Below, one piece after another: positions 8,392 through 16,705 of a DNA stretch of 64,000 nucleotides. Position 1 is the first letter of the stretch. Each line of letters opens with the position of its first letter. The notes under the pieces are model-generated. The model did no database searches. It was not told where the DNA came from and worked only from the letters and a program-made list of their open reading frames with translations. Origin of the DNA: Spirochaeta cellobiosiphila DSM 17781 (GTDB lineage: Bacteria; Spirochaetota; Spirochaetia; DSM-17781); assembly GCF_000426705.1 (NCBI RefSeq), contig NZ_KE384558.1, forward strand, positions 62,001 to 126,000, read 5' to 3'. A program made the position numbers and the translations under genes.

Positions 8392-9821
8392 TGAGACGAA
8401 ATATGTCAAAAAAGTCTAGCTATCTTTTAATTACCTTGGTAGTTCTGACCACTATGGGTTGTGCCACCTCTCGTAATGAAAGATATGCGCAACTTGATAA
8501 TTATGTTAGAGCAGGCGATTACAATGCTGCTTTAGCTATATATGAAGATAAAAATGAATTAAGTGAATTATATAATGCTAATAAAGATCTTGTCCTCTAT
8601 CATTTAGATAGAGGCATGATTGCCTATTATGCTAATAAATATGATCTATCAATTAGTGAGCTTGAAATGGGTGAACGTCTTATTGAGGAGTACTTCACTA
8701 AATCTGTATCTCAAGCTGCTGCTTCCTACTTGTTAAATGACAATGTCATTGAATACCAAGGGGAGGTCCATGAAGATCTCTATGTTAATCTGTTCAAGTC
8801 TCTTTCCTATCTAGAGGAGAGGGATTTTGATGGGGCTTATGTTGAAGTACACAGATTAACAGATAAACTTAATTATCTTAATGATAAGTATGCTTCTCTG
8901 GCACAGGAATATAATAGTTCTGAAGATGAAGAGATTCCCATTACGTTAGAGGAAATCCGCTTTCATAATTCTGCTTTGGCCAGGTATCTGAGTATGTTGA
9001 TCTATCGAGGTGACAACAATTGGGACAGCGCTCGTATTGACCGTGACCAAATCAAAATGGCCTTTGCTTCTCAGAGTCAAATTTATGATTTTCCCCAACC
9101 TGATCTAGAGCCTTACTTGAGTAACACCGACAAAGGACGTTTGGACTTTATCGGGTTCGCAGGTCAAGCTCCTGTCAAGAAAGCTAATACTTTATATATC
9201 AAAACCATTAAGGATCAAATCATTATACTTCTACAGGAAGAGGGTGATGATGGTCAGATTCATAATAAGGAAGTCGATAGTTTTTACTGGAATGGAATGA
9301 ATAGCGGGTATTTCTTTAAATTCCAGTTACCTTACATGAAAAAACAAGGTAGCTCTGTTGACCGCATTAGAGTAAAAGTGGACGGTGAATATGCTGGTGA
9401 CTTAGAGCTAACAGAAAGTATGGAAAATGTAGCCTTCGAAACTTTTAAGTTAAAAGAGCCCATCATATATATCAAGACAATAACACGAACGATCGTAAAA
9501 GGCTTGATAGCTGAAGAAGCTAAAAAAGTCGCCAAGGATCAGGCACAAAAACAAATAGATGGTTTTGCTGGTTTATTAACCGGTATTGTCGCAGAAGTGG
9601 CCGCTGATATTGCCGTGGATGCTAGTGAAAAGGCTGATTTACGTTCTGGTCGATATTTCCCTTCCCATGCCTATACCGGTGAAATCTGGCTTGATCCAGG
9701 GACTCATAATATTCAGGTTGAATATTGGTCCAAGGATACATTGGTTAGTGAAAAATCCTATCCAGAATATAATGTGTCATCAAATGGACTTAATTTAATA
9801 ACAACCTACACTCCGGAATAA
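8391..9821 (+). CDS. COG3014-like lipoprotein with TPR-like helical region
   Basis: 476 residues. The signal peptide ends in lipobox TMGC (Cys24), then CATSRNERYAQLDNYVRAGD. About residues 35-200 are helical with TPR-like spacing (GDYNAALAIYED, AYYANKYDLSISELEMGERL). The C-terminal half is predicted beta plus a small Gly/Ala-rich segment (GLLTGIVAEVAADIAVDASE) and ends GTHNIQVEYWSKD. This resembles the uncharacterised COG3014 family, often found between LpoB-like and LPP20-like genes. ATG 8391 shares its A with the upstream stop; ATG 8403 (MSKKSS) is an equally good start. Molecular function is unknown. Confidence 0.78.
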   Translation: MRRNMSKKSSYLLITLVVLTTMGCATSRNERYAQLDNYVRAGDYNAALAIYEDKNELSELYNANKDLVLYHLDRGMIAYYANKYDLSISELEMGERLIEEYFTKSVSQAAASYLLNDNVIEYQGEVHEDLYVNLFKSLSYLEERDFDGAYVEVHRLTDKLNYLNDKYASLAQEYNSSEDEEIPITLEEIRFHNSALARYLSMLIYRGDNNWDSARIDRDQIKMAFASQSQIYDFPQPDLEPYLSNTDKGRLDFIGFAGQAPVKKANTLYIKTIKDQIIILLQEEGDDGQIHNKEVDSFYWNGMNSGYFFKFQLPYMKKQGSSVDRIRVKVDGEYAGDLELTESMENVAFETFKLKEPIIYIKTITRTIVKGLIAEEAKKVAKDQAQKQIDGFAGLLTGIVAEVAADIAVDASEKADLRSGRYFPSHAYTGEIWLDPGTHNIQVEYWSKDTLVSEKSYPEYNVSSNGLNLITTYTPE

Positions 9822-9833
9822 AAGGATGGTTAT

Positions 9834-10880
9834 ATGAAGAAATTATTATTATTGTTGATGCCATTGTTAATGTTTAGTTGTGCTTCCCAATCTGGAAGTA
9901 GTTCTGATAGCAATAATTCTTTGTCCAAGGATGAAGCTGCCAAGTTGTTTACAGATCCTGAAAGTGTCTATCCTGATGAGGATTATCTCTTTGCTGTGGG
10001 AACAGGTGATACTCGAAGAGATGCTGAGAATGATGCGATGGGTGCTTTAGCAAGAATCTTTCGTTCCGACATTTCTATGAGTAGTGAAGGGGTGAAACAG
10101 TATAGAGAGCTAATTAGTGGAGATGATTCTCAACTAAGCGAGGTTGAAAAGAATTTGGTTCAAACTACAACTGTAACAGCTCAGCAGGATCTTTTAGGGA
10201 TTAAGTACAGTCCTTCTTATACTGATGATCGCGGGGTCGTACATATTCTGGCCATTTTAGATCGAAAAGCTGTAGGAAAATTATATAGAGGTTTGATCCA
10301 GAAGAATGAAGAACGTGTTAACTCCTTGTTGGAATTAGCAGACAGTACTGATTCTGTAGCTCGTAAATATGCCTATACTCAAGGAGCCTATACCGTCGCT
10401 CAGGGTAATCAAATATATTTGGATCAGCTAAAAGTAATCAATCCTGCTTATGAAAGACTCAGTCAGCCTGAGGTTGGACTTAATGAACTTGAACAAATGG
10501 TTCAAAAAGTTCAAAGCAATATGTCTTTCCAAGTTCGAGTAGAAGGTGACTATGCAGATTCTTTAACTGAAGTTATCAAACAAGAGCTGGGTAAAAGTAA
10601 TTTAGCCGTATCTGATGATGGACCTATGGTCGTTACTGGATCCGTTCGTTTTTCTCCCTTACCTAAATCAGGTCAATATGAAGTTGTTCAGTGGCAGGTA
10701 TCATTTAATTTAGTTGATAATCAAGGTACTGTGTTAGCTTCTTTTGAAAAAATAGACAGAGAAAACAGCATAAGTCAGGATCAAGCAAAGCTTTTGGCAA
10801 TAAAATCTATTGAAAAGATTGTTAAACGGGAGTTTATTCCAGATGTCATGGATTACTTCCAAAGCTTAATTGTTCAATAA
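9834..10880 (+). CDS. LPP20-family lipoprotein
   Basis: 348 residues with signal peptide and lipobox MFSC (Cys16), followed by a Ser/Asn-rich linker. Residues about 50-160 match the LPP20 pattern, VGTGDTRRDAENDAMGALARIF and a following beta segment ending in HILAILDRKAVGKLYRGLI. The C-terminal part (235-348) has VEGDYADSLTEVIKQELGKS and MVVTGSVRFSPLP, resembling the nucleotide-free folds of FlgT/LPP20 proteins. It is the third gene of the lipoprotein operon, 12 bases after the second, start after AAGGATG. It is probably in the outer membrane; role unknown, plausibly envelope or wall related by its LpoB-like neighbour. Confidence 0.8.
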   Translation: MKKLLLLLMPLLMFSCASQSGSSSDSNNSLSKDEAAKLFTDPESVYPDEDYLFAVGTGDTRRDAENDAMGALARIFRSDISMSSEGVKQYRELISGDDSQLSEVEKNLVQTTTVTAQQDLLGIKYSPSYTDDRGVVHILAILDRKAVGKLYRGLIQKNEERVNSLLELADSTDSVARKYAYTQGAYTVAQGNQIYLDQLKVINPAYERLSQPEVGLNELEQMVQKVQSNMSFQVRVEGDYADSLTEVIKQELGKSNLAVSDDGPMVVTGSVRFSPLPKSGQYEVVQWQVSFNLVDNQGTVLASFEKIDRENSISQDQAKLLAIKSIEKIVKREFIPDVMDYFQSLIVQ

Positions 10881-10881
10881 C

Positions 10882-13506
10882 TTAGGGAATGGTAGGATAT
10901 TTGACACTTATTGTTGTCATTGTCCTATCATCACTTGTTTCCATTTTAATGGAACCACCTGTATTTTCTATCAATAACTTCGCACTGTAAGTTCCCAGTC
11001 CTGTTCCTTTTTCCTTTCCTTGGGTTACATACTTGTCAAAAAAGTTCTCTCTTAGTTCTTTGGGGACAATTCCATAATTAATAAAGTTAATCCCAACAAT
11101 CTTCGCTTCCCATTGAATATTAATCATAACAGGCTTTTGTTCTGGTGATGCTTCTATGGCATTCTTTAGAATATTGGATAAGGACGCATAGACAAGGGAG
11201 GCTTCCCCATTCAAGTATATGGGGGTAGGTTCTCCCAAGGGTAGACCATTAATGGTTGTTAGTAGTGGTATTTCCTTTTGATCAGCTAAATCTTTTAAAT
11301 CATTTATGACATACACAAGCTGTTCCGTAAGATTAATCTTTGTTTTTTGTCGATTAAAAGTTCCAGACTCTATTTTTGATAAATCCAGGTACAGGTTTAT
11401 CATGTCCATCATCTTCTTCGCCGCGATTTCGATGGAACTAACCATTTTACGTTGTTTTTCTGTCAGATTAGTGGATTTATTTAATATTTGAGGAAAACCA
11501 ATAAGACTATTCAAGGGCGTACGTAAGTCATGTCTCATTAGTCGTTCCATATCATCTTTTGTTTTTTCTACCTCCTTACGAATAGTTACATCACGGCTGA
11601 TACCACGGTATCCTATTAAATGATTATTGCTATCAAACATTGGTATCCCATTTGTTTCTAAGGTGACGAGATAATTGTTCTTGTGTTTGTTAATATTTTC
11701 AAAACTGGTCATTTCTTTCTTCTGAATAACAATATCGAGAAGTTGCCTTCTGATTCTTGTTACTTCATTATGAGGCATATGCATATATATGGATTGTCCT
11801 GTTAATTCTTCCGGTGTATACCCTAGTATGTTATAACAGCCTTTGCTGACATAAGTATACTTACCTTCCCGATCAACTTCCCATATCCAATCACTCGAGT
11901 TTTCCACCAGTTCTTTATAACGATCTTCACTTCTGATCAGGTTATCTTGGGCCTCAATTCTCGATTTGATCAATGAATAAAGTTTACAGAACCGATTTAG
12001 AGCCACTTGGTATTGATGGTCATAATCGTTCTTTTTTTGTCCAATAGCAATGATTCCAATAATCTTTTCATTAACTGTTAAAGGAATGCTTAGGCCGTGA
12101 CATATCCCTCGGGCTTCCTCTATCCCCCAATCCAAAGAACATGATGAAATATTATTAGTTAAAAACCTTTTACCTTCATCAATTGTATAGCCAATTATTG
12201 TATTTAAGCGATCTTCCGCACCAGACTCTATGAGGTGTTTAATGATCTTGTTCTTATGGTCTATCGTCTGTAATATGGTTAATTGTAGATTAGACTCTTC
12301 ATCTAGCAATCCTATAATGGCCACTTCACTCTTTGTTAGGCTTTGAATTTGTTCCAAGGTGATTTTGTTGAGTTCTTCCAGGGTGGCCTGGGGATTTAAC
12401 ATTTCTTCCATAATATTACTAAGACTTGTATTTAATTGTAGATGCCATTCAATAGAATCTTGATAAAACTTAATTTTAGTAATGTCCTGTAAGGTACCCA
12501 CCAAGGCATTGAAATGGTGCTCTGCATCATAGCGGAGATGTATCCGTATTTGACACCATCTGTTTTGATTCTTTAATTTCACGCGAAGTGAAGCTTTTGG
12601 ATTACTCCTGTCTAAACTGTCAATTGTCTCTTCCAGTCTCTTACGATCCTCTGGTAGTAAGTGTATTTTGAGATTTTCCAGGGAAGGTTTTATTTCCTCA
12701 GGTTGGTAGCCTAAGATTTTATATAACTGAAGTGACCAGAACTCCTTATTATCTGAATAATCGTACTCAAAGCTTCCTAGCTGAGCGATTTCCTGTGCAA
12801 AGTTGATGCGACTTTCATAGTTTTTGGTTTCTGTTATATCTCTTACCATACCTAAACAATAAGTATGGCCTCTTACATTAATCTTAGACAGATGGAGAGT
12901 CGCATAGCGGTCTTTATTACTATGATTCCAAAGCTGAATGACATATTCTCTATTGGATTGGTTATTATTCTTGTAATGGTGGTATTCATTGCTTAATCCC
13001 AACTGAGATAAGCTTACGCTTTTTTTGTTACCTTTTACATTGGTCAAATCCATAAGGGATTGATTGGCTTGAATAACTTGATCATTGTCCATTCTAACAA
13101 CAAATACTCCATCCTCCAAACTATCAAATAATCCATAGAAGAACTCTCGGCCCTCTAATAGTTGGGATTCGGTATATTTATGGTTGGTTATGTCTTTTCC
13201 TATGCTCAGAATTTCTTTAAGCTCTTCCTGTTCATAAATCCCCTGGTTCGTCCAGCTAATCCAAACATGACGTCCATCTTTGCAGATATTTTCATTTTCA
13301 TTGATCTGGAAGTGGTCTGGCTGATCAATCAGATCTTGAATTATTTTCTCATAACCTGTTGGTATAATCGTATCTATTAATTTTTGTCCTGGTAATTCTC
13401 CTCTTTGATATCCAAAGAACTCTTCACCATAGGAATTACAATAGGTTATAACGCCTGTTATATCCATTTTGATTAAAATAATAGAGGCCTTATCAAACAA
13501 TTCCAT
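10882..13506 (-). CDS. Multi-PAS/GAF sensor histidine kinase
   Basis: 874 residues with no signal peptide or membrane helix, so probably cytoplasmic. In order: PAS (1-115, ITGVITYCNSYGEEFFGYQ), PAS (about 120-230), PAS (about 232-345, LGSFEYDYSDNKEFWSLQLY), GAF (about 350-515), PAS (about 525-645, DRYKELVENSSDWIWEVDRE), HisKA with His659 in MRHDLRTPLN, and HATPase with N-box NILKNAIEASPEQ and G-box GKEKGTGLGTYSAKLLIENT. The ATG overlaps the cheD stop by one base (TAATG), so the two are translationally coupled and may act together in taxis. No receiver domain or partner regulator is adjacent. It is convergent with the lipoprotein operon, 1 base apart. Confidence 0.93.
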   Translation of the reverse strand: MELFDKASIILIKMDITGVITYCNSYGEEFFGYQRGELPGQKLIDTIIPTGYEKIIQDLIDQPDHFQINENENICKDGRHVWISWTNQGIYEQEELKEILSIGKDITNHKYTESQLLEGREFFYGLFDSLEDGVFVVRMDNDQVIQANQSLMDLTNVKGNKKSVSLSQLGLSNEYHHYKNNNQSNREYVIQLWNHSNKDRYATLHLSKINVRGHTYCLGMVRDITETKNYESRINFAQEIAQLGSFEYDYSDNKEFWSLQLYKILGYQPEEIKPSLENLKIHLLPEDRKRLEETIDSLDRSNPKASLRVKLKNQNRWCQIRIHLRYDAEHHFNALVGTLQDITKIKFYQDSIEWHLQLNTSLSNIMEEMLNPQATLEELNKITLEQIQSLTKSEVAIIGLLDEESNLQLTILQTIDHKNKIIKHLIESGAEDRLNTIIGYTIDEGKRFLTNNISSCSLDWGIEEARGICHGLSIPLTVNEKIIGIIAIGQKKNDYDHQYQVALNRFCKLYSLIKSRIEAQDNLIRSEDRYKELVENSSDWIWEVDREGKYTYVSKGCYNILGYTPEELTGQSIYMHMPHNEVTRIRRQLLDIVIQKKEMTSFENINKHKNNYLVTLETNGIPMFDSNNHLIGYRGISRDVTIRKEVEKTKDDMERLMRHDLRTPLNSLIGFPQILNKSTNLTEKQRKMVSSIEIAAKKMMDMINLYLDLSKIESGTFNRQKTKINLTEQLVYVINDLKDLADQKEIPLLTTINGLPLGEPTPIYLNGEASLVYASLSNILKNAIEASPEQKPVMINIQWEAKIVGINFINYGIVPKELRENFFDKYVTQGKEKGTGLGTYSAKLLIENTGGSIKMETSDDRTMTTISVKYPTIP

Positions 13507-14012
13507 TATCTATTCTTTGAAGTATTCGGACAGCCTGTATCTGTTTTACAGTGCATGAGACAGGTATTAAGGTATCGCCACTCTAATTTATCTTCTCCTG
13601 TATGATAGAGGAGTTCACGACCTTTACAGCCTTCTGTGTCCTGTTCGATAACGGTAATCCCCCTTTCTTTGAGAAGTTGAAAAGCGATTTGAGCATTTTT
13701 TAGACCAACGCAAAGTGATTCATTCATATCTGGTCTATTAGATCCACCAAAAACTCTCGCCTCTATGTTATATAAAGAGGATCCTGATTGTGAAAATCTG
13801 TTAATGAGTTCAGGTATCGATAAATTGCCATATCTTAAAGGGTTAGGTACATCTCTATTTCCCAATGGGGAAACAAAATGATTAATACCTGATGTTCCTG
13901 TCTGGTTATCATGAAGAATCACAGAAACACAAGATCCTAATATAATGCGAATGAGTTCATCATTATGGGTGATATATATCTCACCCCCAAGAACATTTAC
14001 CTTACCTACCAT
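13506..14012 (-). CDS. cheD: CheD chemoreceptor glutamine deamidase
   Basis: 168 residues from ATG 14012. The family core is intact: GEIYITHNDELIRIILGSCV with catalytic Cys28, then GINHFVSPLG with catalytic His45, and later a Thr/Ser-rich stretch ahead of RVFGGSN. CheD deamidates or demethylates receptor glutamines and in some species couples to CheC; two MCP targets lie at 21291 and 39045. An in-frame ATG at 14048 would add 12 residues unlike CheD and would sit in the loop of the glyA terminator, so I prefer 14012. That start has no ribosome site but has TATAAT six bases upstream. Confidence 0.92.
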   Translation of the reverse strand: MVGKVNVLGGEIYITHNDELIRIILGSCVSVILHDNQTGTSGINHFVSPLGNRDVPNPLRYGNLSIPELINRFSQSGSSLYNIEARVFGGSNRPDMNESLCVGLKNAQIAFQLLKERGITVIEQDTEGCKGRELLYHTGEDKLEWRYLNTCLMHCKTDTGCPNTSKNR

Positions 14013-14018
14013 AATACT

Positions 14019-14024
14019 ATTATA
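14019..14024 (-). promoter_or_regulatory. -10 element for a possibly leaderless cheD mRNA
   Basis: Perfect TATAAT on the minus strand at 14024-14019, exactly 6 bases before the ATG at 14012. The T-run of the glyA terminator runs into it. The -35 region (near 14042-14047) is a poor match. Confidence 0.4.
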
Positions 14025-14062
14025 AAAAAGAAAGCAGCTCTTTGCCATGAAAGAACTGCTTT
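14024..14062 (-). terminator. Intrinsic terminator of glyA
   Basis: On the minus strand, arm AAAGCAGTTCTTT (14062-14050) pairs with AAAGAGCTGCTTT (14043-14031) over 13 bp with one G-U pair. The loop is 6 bases and is followed by C and six T (14030-14024). It lies 28 bases past the glyA stop and overlaps the cheD start region. Confidence 0.85.
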
Positions 14063-14089
14063 TTTATTAATTCAACAATATATCAGTTA

Positions 14090-15331
14090 CTAGAACATTT
14101 CAGGTACTGGTTTCTTGTTGCATAACTCTTTGACTTCCTTTGCTATCTGATCTAATACCTCTTCTTTATCCCAGTTGGTCACTACTTTGTCTATCCAAAG
14201 AGCCACTTGAGTCATCTCTTCCTCTTTAAAGCCTCTCGTTGTCAAAGTAGCTGTTCCCATTCTGATACCGGATGGATCAAAAGCTTTTCTATCATCCTTG
14301 GGGACTGTGTTATAGTTACAAACAATACCGGCTCGGTCTAAAGCCTTAGCCGCCTGCTTTCCTGTCACATCTTTGTTACGTAAATCAATTAGTATTAAAT
14401 GATTATCAGTTCCATCTGTTACTAATTTGAATCCTTTTTCCATAAGAACCTTGGCTAAGGTCTGAGAGTTCTTAACAATCTGTGCCGCATAATCTTTGAA
14501 TTTAGGTGATAATGCTTCTTTAAGAGCTACTGCAATTCCTGCTGTGGTGTGATTATGAGGTCCCCCTTGAATACCAGGGAAAACAGCTTTATCAATGGCT
14601 TTTGCATACTCTTCTTTACACAGAATCATTCCCCCTCTGGGACCTCTTAAGGTCTTATGAGTTGTTGTGGTAACAACATCTGCATAAGGAATGGGAGAAG
14701 GATGAGCTCCTCCTGCAACTAAACCGGCAAAGTGGGCCATATCCACAAATAAGATAGCTCCTACTTTATCTGCGATCTCTCTGAATCTTTTAAAGTCCAA
14801 TTGTCTAGGGTAGGCAGAGTGACCAGCGACTATGATTTTAGGTTTATGTTGAAGGGCCAATTCTTCAATACGATCATAGCTAATTAGACCAGTATTTTCA
14901 TCGAGTTCATAGGACACGGCATTAAAGTACTTACCTGAAATGCTGGCACGTGAACCATGGGTCAAGTGACCTCCATGGGGTAGGGCCATACCTAGGATGG
15001 TATCTCCTGGTTTGATAAAAGCCAGGTAAACCGCCAGGTTAGCAGGTGAGCCAGAATAGGGCTGTACATTAACATGATCAGCACCAAATAATTCTTTAGC
15101 TCTACTTATGGCAAGGTCTTCGATCTTATCGATAACCTGTTGACCTTCATAATAGCGCTTACCTGTGTACCCTTCAGAGTATTTATTCGTTAGGATACTT
15201 CCTGTGGCTTCCATAACTGCTTTTGATACACTGTTTTCACTAGCGATCATTCTAATCTTGTCATGTTGACGAGTCTCTTCTTCCTTTATATAGGAAGCGA
15301 CTTCGGGATCAAACTGTGATAACACACTCAT
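14090..15331 (-). CDS. glyA: Serine hydroxymethyltransferase
   Basis: 413 residues from ATG 15331, preceded by AGGAGA (15347-15342). The PLP lysine motif [14 protein letters not shown] is intact, as are [49 protein letters not shown] and [11 protein letters not shown]. It interconverts serine plus tetrahydrofolate with glycine plus methylene-tetrahydrofolate, the main source of one-carbon units for purines, thymidylate and methionine. A longer start at 15370 would read through the upstream riboswitch and is rejected. It has its own promoter, a ZTP riboswitch and its own terminator, so it is probably mostly monocistronic. Confidence 0.97.
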   Translation of the reverse strand: MSVLSQFDPEVASYIKEEETRQHDKIRMIASENSVSKAVMEATGSILTNKYSEGYTGKRYYEGQQVIDKIEDLAISRAKELFGADHVNVQPYSGSPANLAVYLAFIKPGDTILGMALPHGGHLTHGSRASISGKYFNAVSYELDENTGLISYDRIEELALQHKPKIIVAGHSAYPRQLDFKRFREIADKVGAILFVDMAHFAGLVAGGAHPSPIPYADVVTTTTHKTLRGPRGGMILCKEEYAKAIDKAVFPGIQGGPHNHTTAGIAVALKEALSPKFKDYAAQIVKNSQTLAKVLMEKGFKLVTDGTDNHLILIDLRNKDVTGKQAAKALDRAGIVCNYNTVPKDDRKAFDPSGIRMGTATLTTRGFKEEEMTQVALWIDKVVTNWDKEEVLDQIAKEVKELCNKKPVPEMF

Positions 15332-15355
15332 ATATTGATTTCTCCTGGATAGATT

Positions 15356-15436
15356 GCAGCCCAGGCGCACGGCATGATTACACTGTTATCTGCACTTCCT
15401 CGGGGTAAGTCCCCTTACTGCGCCAGTAATGCAGAT
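15356..15436 (-). promoter_or_regulatory. ZTP (pfl) riboswitch controlling glyA
   Basis: Minus-strand leader between the glyA promoter and start. P1 is ATCTGCA (15436-15430) paired with TGCAGAT (15394-15388), 7 bp. Inside are ACTGGCG (15427-15421), a GGGG/CCCC hairpin (15414-15402) and GAGGAAG, matching the conserved ACUGGCG and GGGGAGCG-type core. After a linker comes CGCCTGGGC (15367-15359), the hallmark CCGCCUGGGC-type 3' element. ZTP riboswitches sense the purine intermediate ZMP/ZTP, which builds up when 10-formyl-tetrahydrofolate is short, and are known before glyA, folD and pfl. CCTGG of the aptamer can also pair with CCAGG at 15348-15344 beside the glyA ribosome site, suggesting a translational ON switch. 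Confidence 0.88.
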
Positions 15437-15442
15437 GGGTCA

Positions 15443-15471
15443 AGAATAAACTGAAGTAAGACTCAAGTCAA
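15443..15471 (-). promoter_or_regulatory. Promoter of glyA
   Basis: Minus strand TTGACT (15471-15466), 17-base spacer, TATTCT (15448-15443). The expected transcript start, about 7 bases on, coincides with the first base of the riboswitch P1 stem. Confidence 0.7.
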
Positions 15472-15516
15472 GGTGAGAATATTTTACCGCGACATTTAAT
15501 TAAATCCTAACATGGG

Positions 15517-15546
15517 TTGAACATTCTATAACGCTGGGAGTTTAAT
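15517..15546 (+). promoter_or_regulatory. Possible promoter of the sugar-type ABC operon
   Basis: TTGAAC (15517-15522) and TTTAAT (15541-15546) with an 18-base spacer, 29 bases before the first permease gene. Each box has one or two mismatches to consensus. Confidence 0.35.
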
Positions 15547-15574
15547 AATAGTAAATGGATAAAATACCGGGAGG

Positions 15575-16705
15575 ATGGGAATTAAATTGAAGCTTAACAA
15601 AAAACACCTGACAGCTTACCTTTTTATAGGACCAGCGGTGTCCTTAATAGGGATATTTTATGTATTTCCCTTATTTTTTGCCCTTTTTGTCAGCCTATTT
15701 AAATGGCGAATCAAACCAGTAAAACTAATATACTGGGACAACTATCTACAGGCATTAGGCCCCATTTGGCTGCAATTACTGGCAGTTCTTGTGGGCATCG
15801 CCCTTTACTTAGGGTATAAGAAGATCCCTGAACAGAGAGGGTCAACTCCCAAAAGAGTTTTAAACCTAGTGACGGTCATAGCCGTTATTGTTTTTTTTAG
15901 TCTGTTTTCTGTATGGGGTGATCAAGATTTCTTTGCCAGTCTACGTGTTACCTTCTGGTATAGTTTAGGAACCGTTCCCGTACAAGTCGGGGCTGGATTC
16001 TTACTGGCTGTGATCTTAGATCAAAGGTTCAAGGGAAAGCAGATATTCCGTGTCTTCTTTCTTTTACCTTACATTGTTCCTTCTGTGGCAACAGCTGCTG
16101 TCTTTGAACGTATTTTTAGTTTGCGGCCTGAATCATTTGCCAATACGATTTTATCCTTATTTGGACTAGAGCCGCTTCAATGGCTTCAAGAAACAAAAGG
16201 TATTTTTGAGTTACTCCTCGGGTGGAGTGTCTCTACTTCAGAAGGCTGGTCAGGATACTGGCAGAGCTGGGCTTCCGGTCCCAGTCTGGCCTTGATCACT
16301 GTGATGATTTTTAATTGGTGGATCTTCACAGGGTACTATACCTTGATATATTCCAATGGCTTAGTTCAGATTCCCAGACAGCTGTATGAAGCGGCTGAAC
16401 TGGATGGTGCTTCTTTTTTTCAGAAGATTCGATACATCATGATTCCTCTTGTTAAACCTGTAACCCTATTTTTAACCATGTTAGGCATAATCGGAACCTT
16501 TAAGGCCTTCAATCATATCTATGTACTGAGAAGACCGGGGGTGCGTTCTGCTATTGATACTATGAGTATAAATATTTTCTTTACCTTCTTTAGAAAGAGC
16601 CGCTTTGGATATGCTGCTGCCTTATCCATGATATTGCTTTTAGTTGTGATTGGACTCACTAAACTTCAACAGAATTTGTTAGGAAAGGAATCTCGCCGTG
16701 GCTAA
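15575..16705 (+). CDS. Sugar-type ABC transporter permease (MalF/UgpA-like), enlarged
   Basis: 376 residues. The binding-protein-dependent permease core shows the EAA loop EAAELDGASFFQKIRYIMIP near residue 275. It is longer than the usual 290-320 residues. About 60 extra residues after the first helix form two more hydrophobic segments (LLAVLVGIALYLGY and LNLVTVIAVIVFFSLFSVWG), and a Trp-rich loop (near 210-235) sits before the core helices. The membrane topology is thus closer to long MalF than to UgpA. The start is uncertain: ATG 15575 directly abuts GGAGG, and TTG 15587 has a better distance. It overlaps the next gene by 8 nt. Substrate unknown, probably a carbohydrate. Confidence 0.88.
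   Translation: MGIKLKLNKKHLTAYLFIGPAVSLIGIFYVFPLFFALFVSLFKWRIKPVKLIYWDNYLQALGPIWLQLLAVLVGIALYLGYKKIPEQRGSTPKRVLNLVTVIAVIVFFSLFSVWGDQDFFASLRVTFWYSLGTVPVQVGAGFLLAVILDQRFKGKQIFRVFFLLPYIVPSVATAAVFERIFSLRPESFANTILSLFGLEPLQWLQETKGIFELLLGWSVSTSEGWSGYWQSWASGPSLALITVMIFNWWIFTGYYTLIYSNGLVQIPRQLYEAAELDGASFFQKIRYIMIPLVKPVTLFLTMLGIIGTFKAFNHIYVLRRPGVRSAIDTMSINIFFTFFRKSRFGYAAALSMILLLVVIGLTKLQQNLLGKESRRG

Noticed and set aside
15332-15370. Longer glyA start at 15370
   Set aside because: It would translate the 3' part of the ZTP riboswitch; the added residues do not match SHMT and ATG 15331 has a good AGGAGA site.
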